64,000 bases of DNA from Parietichytrium sp. I65-24A (taxonomy: Eukaryota; Sar; Bigyra; Thraustochytrida; Thraustochytriidae): assembly GCA_012862575.1 (NCBI GenBank), contig BLSF01000015.1:53005-117004 (forward strand), given 5' to 3'. The notes under the pieces were generated by a model. That model was not told where the DNA came from and made no database searches. It saw nothing but the letters and a program-made list of their open reading frames with translations. Within the stretch, counting starts at the first letter, position 1. Each line of letters opens with the position of its first letter. The position numbers and the translations under genes were made by a program. Positions 19,401-30,495 of the stretch are shown piece after piece.

Positions 19401-22400
19401 TAGTTAGCTGGATAGTGCGGTACTCTGAGGGAGCTGACGCAAGACTGGCTTTGTCGTGCACGAAATCATGATGTGAAGGCGCGCTCCATTTTCCATAACT
19501 TAGATAACAAAGAAGAAGACGGATATCTTTTTCGTAATCTACACAAAGCTAACCTCACAGTCAAACCGAGAATTTCTCGCCCTGGTCTGGTAACAACTGC
19601 TACCCCGCCACGTTGACTACTTATCAGTACCTAACGCGGGTACACACCTCCTTCGGTCCTTATGCCTTGTTATACCAGACGCTGTAGCCCACGGGATGTC
19701 TGTATTGCAGTTATGCAGAACATGTAATGCGCCAACAGCGGAAAGATGGGTGGCTCAGTAAGGCTGTAAGTAGGTGTTTCTTTAGCAGTGGATCGATAAA
19801 CCTACCTTCCAAACCTGGCTTTGAAAACGTCGATCGATCTGAGTGGAAAGGAGTGAGATCATTTACTTTTACATCGCACTTCATTCATCAATGAACATCA
19901 GCAATCGTTTTTCTAATATGTGTTCGAATGCACAGTAAGTATGACCTATCCGACAGTGAATCTGCCAGCCAGTAGCGACAGAGACACACACGTCATCACC
20001 AGCGAAAGCGAGACGCAATCGTTCTCGTTATCTACAGAGAGAAGAGAGATAACTTGGAAGCGAGACGCCCGTGGGAGGAAGAAAGAGGAGAGGGTTGAAA
20101 ATAACTGCGCGAAAGTACCAGGGATGAGCGCCGAAACTTTGCTCTGAACGGCCAATGCCAGCGAGAAATATAGTGACATGTGCGAAACAACACACGTGTC
20201 GAGACTGACCCTCACACTGTCGGCACCATGAGTAGCTTACCGTGCATCAGTGTCATCAGCATCCGCTCTGCCGGGGAGCGAGCGTTGCAAGTTCAAGAAG
20301 AGAATACTGCCCAGAACTCCAAAGCTTGGGTTTTCTTGTGTCCCGCAAACTTCTCAACTCATCTCACCTCACCTCACTCTCACTCTCACTCCACTGCAAC
20401 TCGGAGCAGCAACAGTCACCGTCAGTACTCAACTGTGAATGTAGTTTCTAGCGTCCGGCTCCTTGTGGCGGGGAGCCGAATTGCCGTTCCGCCAGCTGGA
20501 GCGCAAGAGCCCAAGGTGTGTGCAACAGTTTGCGAAGCATTCCGTTTGTCGCTGAGCCAGCTTTAAAAGTTGCCATGGGGACGAAAGATCTCACCTCGAC
20601 TCGCAAGCCACCAAAACTGTCCCTCCAACCTTTTTCTTGGCCCGAAAGGAACCGAAGCTTCTGAAAGCTGATTTCAGCCATTGCTGTTAAAAAAGCCAAA
20701 AGAGCTGTTTCCACACTCTGCTCCGAGTCGAAGTTCGGTTGCTTAGACTAACTTGATTCAGGCTCCATGGATCTCCAAAGGGCTCAGAGGAGAGTTCAAA
20801 TTCAGACCCGCCTTTGCAATCTAATGGATCTTTCTAGCTGCCTGCTCGCGTTGTCATGCTTTTTGGTCGCAATCAGCGCTCGTAAGGCGCGGCACTGATG
20901 AAACTTGACCTTTCTCCAAGTTCGCAGCTCACTATCGGCTTGGCAAGATTCACATGCGACAAAGTTTGCACAAGAGTACGCCAGGTGCAAGGTGCAAGGT
21001 GCGTTTGGACATGTTTGGGCCTTTGGCAAGCTCCAACAAAGCTCACCTTGTAGCTTTGGAAATGTACGAGTGCCACCCAAGTGGAAAGAACTCTGGAACC
21101 ATGGAATCCAAACTGGGATTACGTTTCCCGTATTGGGATCATCGGCGAATGAGCCAGTTCAAATGGGTCAGGAGCGCGCCGCTGACGTTTTCAAGTCCGC
21201 ACACCATCTGCTTGGCGACTCGCGAAGCTTTCATTCTAGGATGACCGTCGCACTTGGCTTACATCTGCTTCGGGTTTCCCAGTCATCGCAATCGCACTCA
21301 CACATGCACGACAAAGACACAGACATGGACGCACACCGGTGAGCATTTCGTGAGGCACAAGAAAACAGCCAAAAGTTGCCTGGCCGTTGGCGACTGAAGT
21401 GGCGTACATTCCATCTCACAAGAGGGAAAACGCACGCCAGTGTGCGAACAACGTTGATCGCGGAAAAAAATACCCGGCTCTTTCATAGTCCCGTCAAGTC
21501 GCCTTTCGCCATGCACCTAATTTGCACCCGCCTGTTGTGACATGCAACAAGTCCTAGGAAGCCCGCACTCCGAACTTTCAAATCAACCTTTCAGAGTTTC
21601 TGCTTTTCGCCCCTCTCCCTCCCCCCCTCGCTCCTGCGCCTTACTGCGACTCCCAGATAGTCAAACAAACGCTTTTGCGGGCGAAGACGCAATTGTGGCA
21701 CGCCGCACCAGCAGCTGTGCATGTACATGTATGTACACACGCCGTTTGTTATCAACTCGGCAACGCAACACAACCGGGACCAAGGAGAGTCTGACGGCCA
21801 GACTCTCAGGACAACAGTGCATGTTCCCACACGCGTCACAGCCTTGGGCGCCAACGCGCAACCGTCGCAACATCCGCCTTGGATGGCCATTTTGTACTCA
21901 TGTGAGAAGGCCTGCATAGATTCTACTTGAGATGTCTCATAGGCATCCCGCCATGGCGACGCGAGTCAGTCTCGCGCTTAAGTTGTCCACGCCCAGGCTT
22001 GCCTGTCGAGGCATATCGCGACCTCGAGACTCGAGCGGCTCTCGATCCCATTCAGGTTTGACGAACTAGCTGGTTGCGCGACCTCGGCCACGACCTTGCT
22101 CTCGCATCAGACCTCAGGCAAACGGTCCGTGCGCGGTACCAAAAGCACCTCCAGCTTTCGGCCGTTGGAACGTCGCGGTTGAAGCGCTCTGCCTTCACGA
22201 TCGCATCGAAGGAGTCGAAAGGCAGGCTTCGCTCCGCAAACTGATCCAGTGACAGCCACCTGCTCCACAACCCCACTTTGCCGCAGAGCACATTCAATCT
22301 TGTTGAGCACTTGCACTGCTCAGGCGCCCTCCTTGGATAGCTATCCGGCGCTCTCGGGCCCTTCATCTCCGGAGTCTGGAGACCCGTTAACGGTACCTGA

Positions 22401-23825
22401 TCCGAGTCTTTAACCGGTTGATCTTTGTGATCTGGAGGGACCAAAGATATGCGCGCGCCAAGATCTGTGAAGACCGATGAGACCAGCTGACTTGTTAAAG
22501 TCTTGGCCTTGGTTCGGAAAGTTTGGTCCGGACAATCTTTTGCACGACATTTCGTCGCGGCTCGCAATCAACTGATTGCTGGCTGGCTGGCTGGCTGGCT
22601 GGCTATGTAAGTTCCTCATCAACATAGCCAAGCGACTCGGCACCGAGCTTATCGCCATCCATCATCGACGCCTTGCCATCCAGCTTGACATTTTTGCCGC
22701 TCTTGGCCGCACTTGGACGTTGTTTGCAGACGACAAATCTGGCACTAACAGAAGTAAAAGTCGCATTCTCCAGCTTTTGCCCAATTCGGGTCCGAAATGT
22801 TGACGCGTGCCACCTTTCCTAACCTGATCAGCTATGCAAAACTCAGGGAAATTACAGAAACTACCTTGTTTGGAAGCTGGGATCATGACCTTGCACACCT
22901 TCACTGGAACGCGGTAGAGCTAGACTATAAGACGCTAGTCCCATGAATCCCATGGGCGGATGTGTGAATGAAAAGTCACGTAACGCTGAGGGACGTGTTA
23001 CTGGGTGGAAGCGAAAGTGTGGCTGGTGAGAAATGGTAGAAGAGCATAGAAGAACAGAAGGATGCCTGGTGTTTTTTTTCGGAGGGCGGGCCTCTGTAGG
23101 TCTCTGCAAATGTGTGATTTGTATCAGTCAAAATGTTTTTCTTTGAACGAGTATTTCCCTCTTACGAGTCAAGGTTTTGGACTCATCGATTCATCGAGCC
23201 TCTGAGAGCAGTCAACTTACATCATTTTACCCAATTTAGCCAACTAGCCAGGCGGCAATACTCCCTTCTTAGAAGATAGCCTACATGATGATCGTTGTGT
23301 CAGCTAGTTAGTGCCATAGTGCGTGTGCACATGGCAAGAGAAAGAAAGACACTAACAGTGAGAGTGACTTGTGTTTCTGTTTGTTTCTCTTTGTTTCTCT
23401 GGCGCTTTTCACATGTCAAGTTCAAGTCGTTGATTGATTGATTGAATTAAACCAACAGCACTCAACCAACAAGAAACCACAAAATACAACAACCATCAAC
23501 AGCCCAGTGATATGACAAGTGAAATGAATCACTCTCTCCGTTTCTCACTGCTTCACATGCTTCACCATGCTTCACCCATTCAAATACAAGTCTCACTCAC
23601 TGCACTCGCGCGAGCCCTCCTTCACTGCAGAAACAGTGAGAATTAGCCTCCTGGCCAGCGTCCACACTAGCATCCCACCTTCCTTCCTCCCTTCTTTCCC
23701 TCTTTCCATCTCCTTCCCATCCTTCCCTCTCCGAGCGAGCGGGGCATTTACTGTTGACTAGAATTTTTTCTATTAACTGCGTAAGCAAGCAGATGGCAAG
23801 AAGCCAAGCCAAAACAAAGACTAAG

Positions 23826-23972
23826 TTTGGACATGTTTGGACATGTTTGGACCAAAACATACCAAAACAACCAAAACCCAAAACAGAACTCAGACAATTC
23901 GGACAACGAGCAAGTGAGCAAGCAAGAGATCAAGCACGAGATCAAGCAAGTGAGCAAGCGAGCAAGTGAGCG
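23826..23972. repeat. Tandem repeats in the 5' flank of the protease homologue
   Basis: Three copies of a GGACATGTTT unit start at 23826, then CCAAAAC-type units, then a GAGCAAGTGAGCAAG purine-rich repeat at about 23911-23972. They end within 70 bases of the ATG at 24039. Confidence 0.75.
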
Positions 23973-24038
23973 AGCGGCGGTCCCGTATAGGTTGTGTGGA
24001 AAGGGAGAGGGGGAAAAAGTTTTGGGAGACAGGCGGAA

Positions 24039-25469
24039 ATGCTGGTGAAATGGGCGTCCGCGACGGGCCTGGCGCTGTGCCTGTCGGGGCGCATGGTGCT
24101 CTGCAAGCCTGAAAAGCCGGTGGAAGGAAATCCTGGCACGGGCCTCGGGTTCGGGTTGAACAGCTATGGGATCTACTCGGCCACAGGGAAAGCCATGCTG
24201 GTGGAGATGAAGGCGGAGGATGACTCCCAGTCAGGAGCGAAGGGAGAAGCCATGGCCGCGTCGGCGCAACCTAATGAAAAGTTTGCAGAGTGGCTGGCCC
24301 GCGCTACTGAGGTCGCAGGAAAGTCTGGCTTTGTGGACACCATCCACAACGCCAACCTGATGGGCATGGACGACGAGTTTCCATTCACTGCGGTGCAGAC
24401 ATTGGTGCGGGAAAGGTCATTCTGCACGGCCACCTTCATCTCCGAAGACGTTGTTCTCACCAACAGACACTGTCTCGGCGTCGACGATGACAACAAACTA
24501 CCAGAGAACTTTTTCGAGACGACGTACCTTCAGTTGGGCAACCCAACAAGCAAGGTCTTCAATTACCGGGCGTACATTGGCAGAGCCATGTGGGGGGCGC
24601 CGTCGGAAAATTACGCGTTTCTTCAGCTTCGCGAATCCGAAGTCGGACGAAGACTAGGATATCTCGGTATCTTCTGGGTGGACAAATATTCCCCGTCTGC
24701 ACAAGGCATGCCGCAGATGGTCGAGTCCATCAATATTGACCCAAACCGATATGACATCGTCCCCTTAGATGCTGCTTACAATTGCGAGGTTTCCAACTCT
24801 GGCACTTCGAATCTGCTGTACACATGCCGCGATGAGTGGGACCGAATTGCAGCTGCTCCGGTCCTCATGACGATGGGTTTTGAATGCTCCAACCAGACAG
24901 TCTGCACCACCTCAGATTGCTTGGATTGCGACATCAGCGACTACCCGCCTTTCCTTGCGGGAATCAATGACGAGAGCTCCACGTTTCTCCCGACTGTCAC
25001 ATTCCGGGATGACTACTTCGATATCAAACAACGATGGCAACCTCTGGACAACGCGTTCGACGATATCCCAAGCACGTCTGCCCCAACCAGTGACAGTGCT
25101 CTCCCGCCACCAACAGCCTCCGCTCAAGACGATGGCGTTTCTGGCCAGAATGGCGACATCGAAGAGACTGACCCGCGAAACATCCTTGTTACTGTATTCT
25201 ACGTCGCAGTGTCTGCTGGTCTTTTTGTAGCAGCCGGGCTCTTGCTGTGCTTCTTCAGTGGTCGAAAGCCGATGTCTATGTTTTCGCGCAGCAGTGATGA
25301 GGAAATCTTCAGTCCAACCAAAACCCGCAAAACTTCCAAGGAGGGTTCCGGGGTTGTCGTGGAGGAAGATCAAGCGTTTTTCACTGATAATGAACCAGAA
25401 GCCACTTGCAGCGGCTGCACGAACGACGGGCATAGAACTGTTCCATCCACATCTATTGACCTTGCGTAA
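24039..25469 (+). CDS. Membrane-anchored serine-protease homologue, probably inactive
   Basis: 476 aa from the ATG at 24039, which begins a signal peptide (MLVKWASATGLALCLSG). Residues about 110-330 have a trypsin/V8-like chymotrypsin fold: CTATFISEDVVLTNRHC contains the catalytic-His motif with H144 intact. The Asp block is ENYAFLQL, with N191 where Asp is expected. The nucleophile block reads RIAAAPVL, so A271 replaces Ser and the usual G-x-S-G-G-P is lost. Several Cys are kept. A Pro/Ser/Thr-rich linker leads to one transmembrane helix at about 380-408 (VTVFYVAVSAGLFVAAGLLL) and an acidic cytoplasmic tail of about 65 aa. The predicted type I topology with a dead protease domain suggests a binding or receptor role; that is inference. 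Confidence 0.75.
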   Translation: MLVKWASATGLALCLSGRMVLCKPEKPVEGNPGTGLGFGLNSYGIYSATGKAMLVEMKAEDDSQSGAKGEAMAASAQPNEKFAEWLARATEVAGKSGFVDTIHNANLMGMDDEFPFTAVQTLVRERSFCTATFISEDVVLTNRHCLGVDDDNKLPENFFETTYLQLGNPTSKVFNYRAYIGRAMWGAPSENYAFLQLRESEVGRRLGYLGIFWVDKYSPSAQGMPQMVESINIDPNRYDIVPLDAAYNCEVSNSGTSNLLYTCRDEWDRIAAAPVLMTMGFECSNQTVCTTSDCLDCDISDYPPFLAGINDESSTFLPTVTFRDDYFDIKQRWQPLDNAFDDIPSTSAPTSDSALPPPTASAQDDGVSGQNGDIEETDPRNILVTVFYVAVSAGLFVAAGLLLCFFSGRKPMSMFSRSSDEEIFSPTKTRKTSKEGSGVVVEEDQAFFTDNEPEATCSGCTNDGHRTVPSTSIDLA

Positions 25470-26167
25470 GATTTCGCTCAACATCGCAACAGGGCTTCCA
25501 ACGTAAAATACACTTTTCTTCAAAACTTTTAAAATATTGACAAATGGCTTCGCCGCTGCAAGCGATTTCAATTTTTAAATGTCCTATCTCTTGGCTTTTT
25601 CGTGAACGCAGTTGACTTTCTTGGACCTCTCTGTTGACGTAAAAACGTCTCTACTTGGCACGCAGCACAACCATAATCAATTACACTGACAATGAGCTCC
25701 GATGCACAGTGGGCCTTTGGCATCCACGTCCAGGTGAACAGGGCGACTCCTCAGTTTGTGATTCGCCAGCCAGTACCAAGGACTCTCTGCCCCCCTCTCA
25801 GCAGCGACCACTTCCAAGCGCGTCGTTTCACATCCTTCCGAGGGGTCGCAGTCGACTGTATTCGCCTCGTCGCACTCAGAGTCTGCTGTCAGGTGAACGG
25901 CTCTGATGAAAGTTTGAAGATCTCCAGATCGTCCAAACACTTTCTCGCGCCGACTGCAATCGTACTCTCTCTGTTTCTAACAACTTGCTTCAGATGCGCT
26001 TTTTTCGCAGACTTCCTTTTGCTCCAAACGAGCTCTTCAATTCGTCGCTTGAAGATTTTCTGGTTTCTCAAGGTGTACCAACTTTTCAAACCTAGTTTGC
26101 AAAAGCCTCTCAGCCGAATTCATCCACGAAGACGGGAAGGGACCCGGGAAGAAGAAAGGCTGTGCAA
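25470..26167. other. Convergent intergenic region
   Basis: Lies between the protease homologue and the 7-TM gene. A 159-codon ATG ORF (25692-26171, + strand) fills most of it and ends on the stop codon of the opposing gene. It has no recognisable domain, and I treat it as chance. Confidence 0.45.
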
Positions 26168-27232
26168 CTAGTCACAGCTGTCAACGACGGCCAAGTTCTG
26201 CTTTGACTTACTTTTGTCGTTTCGAGTCTCCAAAAGATTAACCGCAAACTCGCACACCTTTTGACCCAGAAATGACGTCGACATATACATGGAGGAAAAC
26301 GCGACTGCTTCCGCTATACTTCCATCAGTGCTTGTTGTCTTGACCTCCGTGTCGAGCCAAAGTGCGGAACATGTTCCCAACAGGAACACCACTACAAAGA
26401 CGAGGACTTGCTTCACCAAACGAAGCACAATTCTAGTGTGGCTAGAGATCGCGCTCTTGCCACCTTCCAAGGTCTTCGGAATGCTCCTTATTGCTTTGCC
26501 GAGCTTAAGCGCGAACACAGCACACAAGATTCCGTCAAAAACGAAGAAGCCAAGCGAAGACATCAGTACTATTATGTCCATGTCGAGGGCAAAAAGGGTA
26601 ATGTGTCCAATCAGGATGACAAGGGAGGAGCCCATCGCCCAATACCTGAGTACATGTAGGATGAGCGGGTGCTCGTCAGGCTTTAACGTGACTTCAAAGC
26701 ACAAGATTGCACTCAGATTCAGCATCAAACAGGTCCCCGAGCTCACCACCACAAACGGATTTCGTGGGGCAGTGGTGTTGTTGGTGAGCCCAAGGTATAA
26801 AATCGTGCGAGCTGACGCCCCAACAAAGCTCGACAACGTGACAAGTATGGAAATGTATACTAGAGTGGACAGCGTCTTCTTCTTTTTGGTCCACTGCGTT
26901 AGGCTGAACGCTGCCATGGAATTCCAGTGTGCATAGAACGCATAGACGAGCGGAATCGTGTACATCACCGATACAATGCGCCCAGTCCATGTCGTGCTCT
27001 GGCAGAGTTCCCCTTGCCGATAAAACTTGAGCGTGCAGGTGCAATAGTGCCCATCAGCCATGGAGTTGACTCCTTCGAACCATGTGCACATTGCCAGCAT
27101 ACGACTCCCTGCGTCCAGGGCAGCCGCACATTCTGAGGTGGATGTGCAGGCCACCGCCCCACCCCACGGCTCGAAGATCTCTACATCGCCGCCCGCCATC
27201 GTGCTGCGCGGCGCTTGTTGCCTCTGTCTCAT
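26168..27232 (-). CDS. Seven-transmembrane protein, receptor-like
   Basis: 354 aa from the ATG at 27232; a second ATG at 27199 is possible. The N-terminal region of about 85 residues has six or more Cys (ACTSTSEC, CTWF, YCTCTL, LC) and no clear signal peptide, so an upstream exon cannot be excluded. Seven hydrophobic helices follow, the first IVSVMYTIPLVYAFYAHW and the sixth LVKQVLVFVVVFLLGTCSALWL, with NNTT as a possible glycosylation site in a loop. The topology fits a GPCR-like protein with a cysteine-rich ectodomain, but I see no family signature such as DRY or NPxxY. Divergent from CFAP52, sharing 0.87 kb of upstream DNA, with a G-beta gene next but one. Confidence 0.65.
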   Translation of the reverse strand: MRQRQQAPRSTMAGGDVEIFEPWGGAVACTSTSECAAALDAGSRMLAMCTWFEGVNSMADGHYCTCTLKFYRQGELCQSTTWTGRIVSVMYTIPLVYAFYAHWNSMAAFSLTQWTKKKKTLSTLVYISILVTLSSFVGASARTILYLGLTNNTTAPRNPFVVVSSGTCLMLNLSAILCFEVTLKPDEHPLILHVLRYWAMGSSLVILIGHITLFALDMDIIVLMSSLGFFVFDGILCAVFALKLGKAIRSIPKTLEGGKSAISSHTRIVLRLVKQVLVFVVVFLLGTCSALWLDTEVKTTSTDGSIAEAVAFSSMYMSTSFLGQKVCEFAVNLLETRNDKSKSKQNLAVVDSCD

Positions 27233-28104
27233 TTTCTTGCACAAAGCCGTCAATACGTTCACACCTTCGCGAGTAAAGTTGCACAATCATGCTCCCAGTA
27301 GCTTCCTAACACCATTGGCGAAACAATCTGCTCGTCGGAAATTTTAATTCGCCGCCTCCAATGCTCTTGCAGAGCTAACTTTGTCGTTTGGCTACTCTCT
27401 AGGCTAGAGCGGTGCTTCTTGCAAACAGCAACGGGACGAGGGCTATCTCTTCGCGTCTCTAAAGCATCAGTTCGTTCATACAACACAACAACAATCCAGA
27501 ACCGTGGCCTTTGCTGGCTCGGACTTTTTCCTCATGCTCCCACGTGGCGATGAACATTTGCAGTATCGAACATCAATTATTTAGTCCATTAATCAGCATC
27601 GAGCATCGATCAACCAGCACCAAACATCAATCAAGCAGTTATCTGTGACGACTTGCGAGACAGCCACGACACCACGTACAACGGATGCATTGCGTAGATA
27701 TTTCTCTCATCCGCCGCGATCAACTGCCCCAACACACTGTCAAGCCACCCATCCACACGTCCGTCGATACATGACTCTGACATCTCGCTCTTCTCATTGC
27801 CACTGCGGAACGAGTTTCTCTCAACGGTCAAATTTAGAGTTTAGGTTAGCAGGGACTACCAGGCGTCGCATTTCCATGATTTCCATGATTTGCACTATTT
27901 ACATCATTTGCATCTCATTTGCATCATTTGCATTGCGGCGCTTGGCAGTGTGGGAAAAGGAATGGGAAGACGAAGAGGCCCGAGGACAGTAGCAAACGGG
28001 ACAGGTTAGAGTGCGCGGACCTTTGAAAAAGCTTGAAGAGTGAGCTGGCCAGGGGAAAAGTTGGCGTATTCTATAAACGTGGAGACGGCGCCAGAGTGGA
28101 AGCG
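27233..28104. other. Shared divergent upstream region (7-TM gene / CFAP52)
   Basis: 870 bp with no gene. ATCGAGCATCGATCAA-like degenerate repeats lie at about 27580-27635, and a CATTTGCAT/CCATGATTT repeat at 27869-27936. A canonical RFX X-box was looked for, because of CFAP52, and not found by eye. Confidence 0.55.
27869..27936. repeat. CATTTGCAT / CCATGATTT tandem repeat
   Basis: Degenerate 9-10 bp units about 170 bp before the CFAP52 start codon; part of the gene-proximal repeat pattern. Confidence 0.75.
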
Positions 28105-30081
28105 ATGCTGGCCACTGCAGGCAAGGTGAGGTTCGCCGATGTCGGCGGCGCAGACCCGATGGAGCTGGAGCACGTGATCGGCTTCTCGGGACAGTACTCG
28201 AGGACGCTGTGCGCGCACCCGCGGGATCCGTCGCAGATTATCGTCGGAATGGGCTGCAACGTGGTGGTGCAGGATCTGCAAGATGACCACGCGCAGAGCT
28301 TTCTTCAGGGCCACGATGAAACGGTGACGGCTATCGCGGTTTCCCCGAATGGCACCTTTGTTGCGTCGGGTCAAGAAGGGTCAACGAGGCTGAGAGTCCC
28401 GGAAGCCGATGTCATTGTCTGGGATCTGTCGCAGAAAGTGGACGTTTACCGGCTCAAAGGCATCCGCGGTAAGGTGAACTGCTTGGCATTCTCGCCCGAC
28501 GAGATGTTCCTGGCGGCGTGCGGAAAGGATGGAACGATGATGATTTGGGACATGCAGACCGGCGAGATCATCGGGAGCGTGGGCAACGGGCAGGTTGGCA
28601 CAACTTTGCACTGGGGACCTTTGCTCCCAGGCCAGAATACGAGGCGGCCAGAGTATGAACTGTACGCAACCCTGGGGCACAGCGTGAAAGCTTTCCGGCT
28701 GATTTACTCTGTAGGAAATATGCAGTATCAGGTTTCCGAATCTGCTTTCAAGCTTCCCGCGGGAATGATCCGCGAGAATTTAGACTCGTGTCTGTCCCCG
28801 TGCGGGTCTTCCCTACTGCTCTCAACGAGTATCGGGGATATCAATGTGTACCAGGTTTCGAACCTCGCCTTCCGTTCGAGCTTCCCAGTGTGCAGTGGCG
28901 GGGCGCGGAGCCTCTGTAGCGTCGGGCCATTCGTCTTCGTTGGCGGCGGGGACGGCTCAGTAAAGAGATTGACCGGCCAAGGTTTTGATTGGAGATTGGA
29001 TCTCGAAACGAATGTGGCTGGCCCAGTGTCGAATTTAGCTGGATTTATCGACCGCGATGGACGGACTATCACACTGCTTGCTGGAACTGAGAATGGACAG
29101 TTGTACACAATTGATGGAAATCGAATGCAGATCACACGCGAAACTGTGTGCGAGACGGCGCCAATCCTGAGCGTCTCGTTCCGAGCGAGTAGCTCTCTAC
29201 ATTTTGCTACAATAAACAGCACTGGGGTCATTCGCGTGTGGGATCTGTCAGATTATTCTGTCGTTGCCCAAGGCCGTGGCCCTCGAGGAGACGGCGGCCT
29301 CTGCCTTGTCTTTGATGACCATGCCCCCGAGGTTGTTGCTGGTTTTCAATCTGGTTTCGTCCGTGCCTTCGCAGCAAGCAAAGGACACGGGTCCGGCGAC
29401 CAACTGTGGGAAATTCCAAATGCACACCGTGATGGTGTGTCTGCGATTTGCGCCACCAATCTGTACTATGCCACAGGCGGTGAGCGCGGTGGCGTTCGGC
29501 TCTGGTCGAGAACGTCGAAAACGCAACTCTTTGAGTTCGCCGACCACATGAATAAACGTGTCACCGGTCTAGTCCCGGACTGCCGCCTTGCGCACCTATT
29601 ACATTCTTGTGGAACCGATCGCAGCGTATTCACCTATGATCTCAAGAAGGAGCGCAGGATGGTAAACCATCAGTGGCCGAAAGACGGTGTATTCACTGCA
29701 ATGACGCAACGCCTGGACAGCGAGAACGAGCTTGTCACAGCCGGTTCCGATGGGCGACTCTTGACGTGGGACTACGACGTGCCCGAGCCCGTCTCACAGG
29801 TAACCGCCGGAACCGGACTCGCGTTCACCTGGGTTCAGGTTTCCCCGTCTACGGGCAAATTCATTGCCGCCAGCTCATCTGACGCACGCGTCCGGGTCTG
29901 GAACCTGCAAACCGGGCAGCTTTTGGCGACTTCTCCCGCGAATGGATTCTCTGGAATCTCCGCAATCGCATGGAGTCCCGATGAAAAGCAGCTCGTTTCG
30001 GTGGGTTTGGATCAATGTATTTGCGTGTGGAATTTCTACGTGGACGCCCTCGTCGAAGAATCTAAACACATGCACAAGTAA
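28105..30081 (+). CDS. CFAP52: Cilia- and flagella-associated protein 52 (WDR16)
   Basis: 658 aa from the ATG at 28105; human CFAP52 is 620 aa. It is a WD40 double beta-propeller protein of the axonemal doublet microtubule inner surface, needed for motile cilia. Orthology rather than generic WD40 similarity is shown by the N terminus ELEHVIGFSG, HPRDPSQIIVGMGCNVVVQD, FLQGHDETVTAIAVSPNG and ASGQ, then ADVIVWDL, KGIRGKVNCLAFSPDE, VRAFAASKG and PNAHRDGVSAICAT, all co-linear with the human protein. The C terminus ends in the last propeller blade (ICVWNFYVDAL). The gene implies that the organism builds motile flagella. Convergent with the G-beta gene. Confidence 0.9.
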   Translation: MLATAGKVRFADVGGADPMELEHVIGFSGQYSRTLCAHPRDPSQIIVGMGCNVVVQDLQDDHAQSFLQGHDETVTAIAVSPNGTFVASGQEGSTRLRVPEADVIVWDLSQKVDVYRLKGIRGKVNCLAFSPDEMFLAACGKDGTMMIWDMQTGEIIGSVGNGQVGTTLHWGPLLPGQNTRRPEYELYATLGHSVKAFRLIYSVGNMQYQVSESAFKLPAGMIRENLDSCLSPCGSSLLLSTSIGDINVYQVSNLAFRSSFPVCSGGARSLCSVGPFVFVGGGDGSVKRLTGQGFDWRLDLETNVAGPVSNLAGFIDRDGRTITLLAGTENGQLYTIDGNRMQITRETVCETAPILSVSFRASSSLHFATINSTGVIRVWDLSDYSVVAQGRGPRGDGGLCLVFDDHAPEVVAGFQSGFVRAFAASKGHGSGDQLWEIPNAHRDGVSAICATNLYYATGGERGGVRLWSRTSKTQLFEFADHMNKRVTGLVPDCRLAHLLHSCGTDRSVFTYDLKKERRMVNHQWPKDGVFTAMTQRLDSENELVTAGSDGRLLTWDYDVPEPVSQVTAGTGLAFTWVQVSPSTGKFIAASSSDARVRVWNLQTGQLLATSPANGFSGISAIAWSPDEKQLVSVGLDQCICVWNFYVDALVEESKHMHK

Positions 30082-30495
30082 TCTAGCCGTCAGCTTTCCG
30101 TCGAAGCTGCACCTAACGTTTAGGAGGTGCGAGTCTTTCTTTTGACGTGCTCAAAGGCGCTACTAGCTACTAGAGAGAGATCAAAAAGAAGGTTAGTAAA
30201 TTTGGAAAAAAAAGTGTGTGTTGATTTTCACTTTTAAAAAACATCTCACTGTCAACTTGACAAACACGAAGACCCCGTCGCTGATTTCATTTCTCAAGAT
30301 CGACCTTTGCCGTTACAACTCGCTCGGGAGAAAAAAAGAAAAGTGTTGCTGATTTTCTGATCGCGCATTCCTCGAGCTGGTAATGATAGTTTGCTGAAAA
30401 GAAACAAATGGGAAAGTTTGAAAAATGTTGGTGGTACATGCATTGAACATTGAGTGGGGGAAGATGGGGGGGTGGAAGTTTGGAATACAAATTTT
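30082..30495. other. Convergent intergenic region
   Basis: AT-richer 3' flanks of CFAP52 and the G-beta gene, with several A runs. No gene seen. Confidence 0.6.

Larger units (their letters stand above)
15081..24038. other. Long region without a convincing gene (about 9 kb)
   Basis: No ORF here exceeds about 190 codons, and none shows a recognisable domain or conserved-looking composition. The first part (15400-17000) is rich in microsatellites: TCTG/TG at 15407-15470, GA runs near 15660-15735 and 16690-16765, and CCTT at 16389-16415. The middle (17000-20000) is richer in A+T. A GGCT run lies at about 22580-22605. From 23820 there are repeats in the flank of the next gene. Decayed transposon sequence, spliced or non-coding RNA genes cannot be excluded. 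No tRNA B-box with a matching A-box was seen. Confidence 0.5.

Noticed and set aside
22052-22567. 171-codon minus-strand ORF in the gene-poor block, first suspected as a retrotransposon gag remnant
   Set aside because: No zinc knuckle, protease or reverse-transcriptase motif in any frame nearby and no long terminal repeats seen.
25692-26171. 159-codon ATG ORF on the + strand with a hydrophobic stretch, ending on the stop codon of the 7-TM gene
   Set aside because: No domain, no conserved-looking segments, and it would overlap the opposing gene tail to tail. Most likely a chance ORF, though not excluded.
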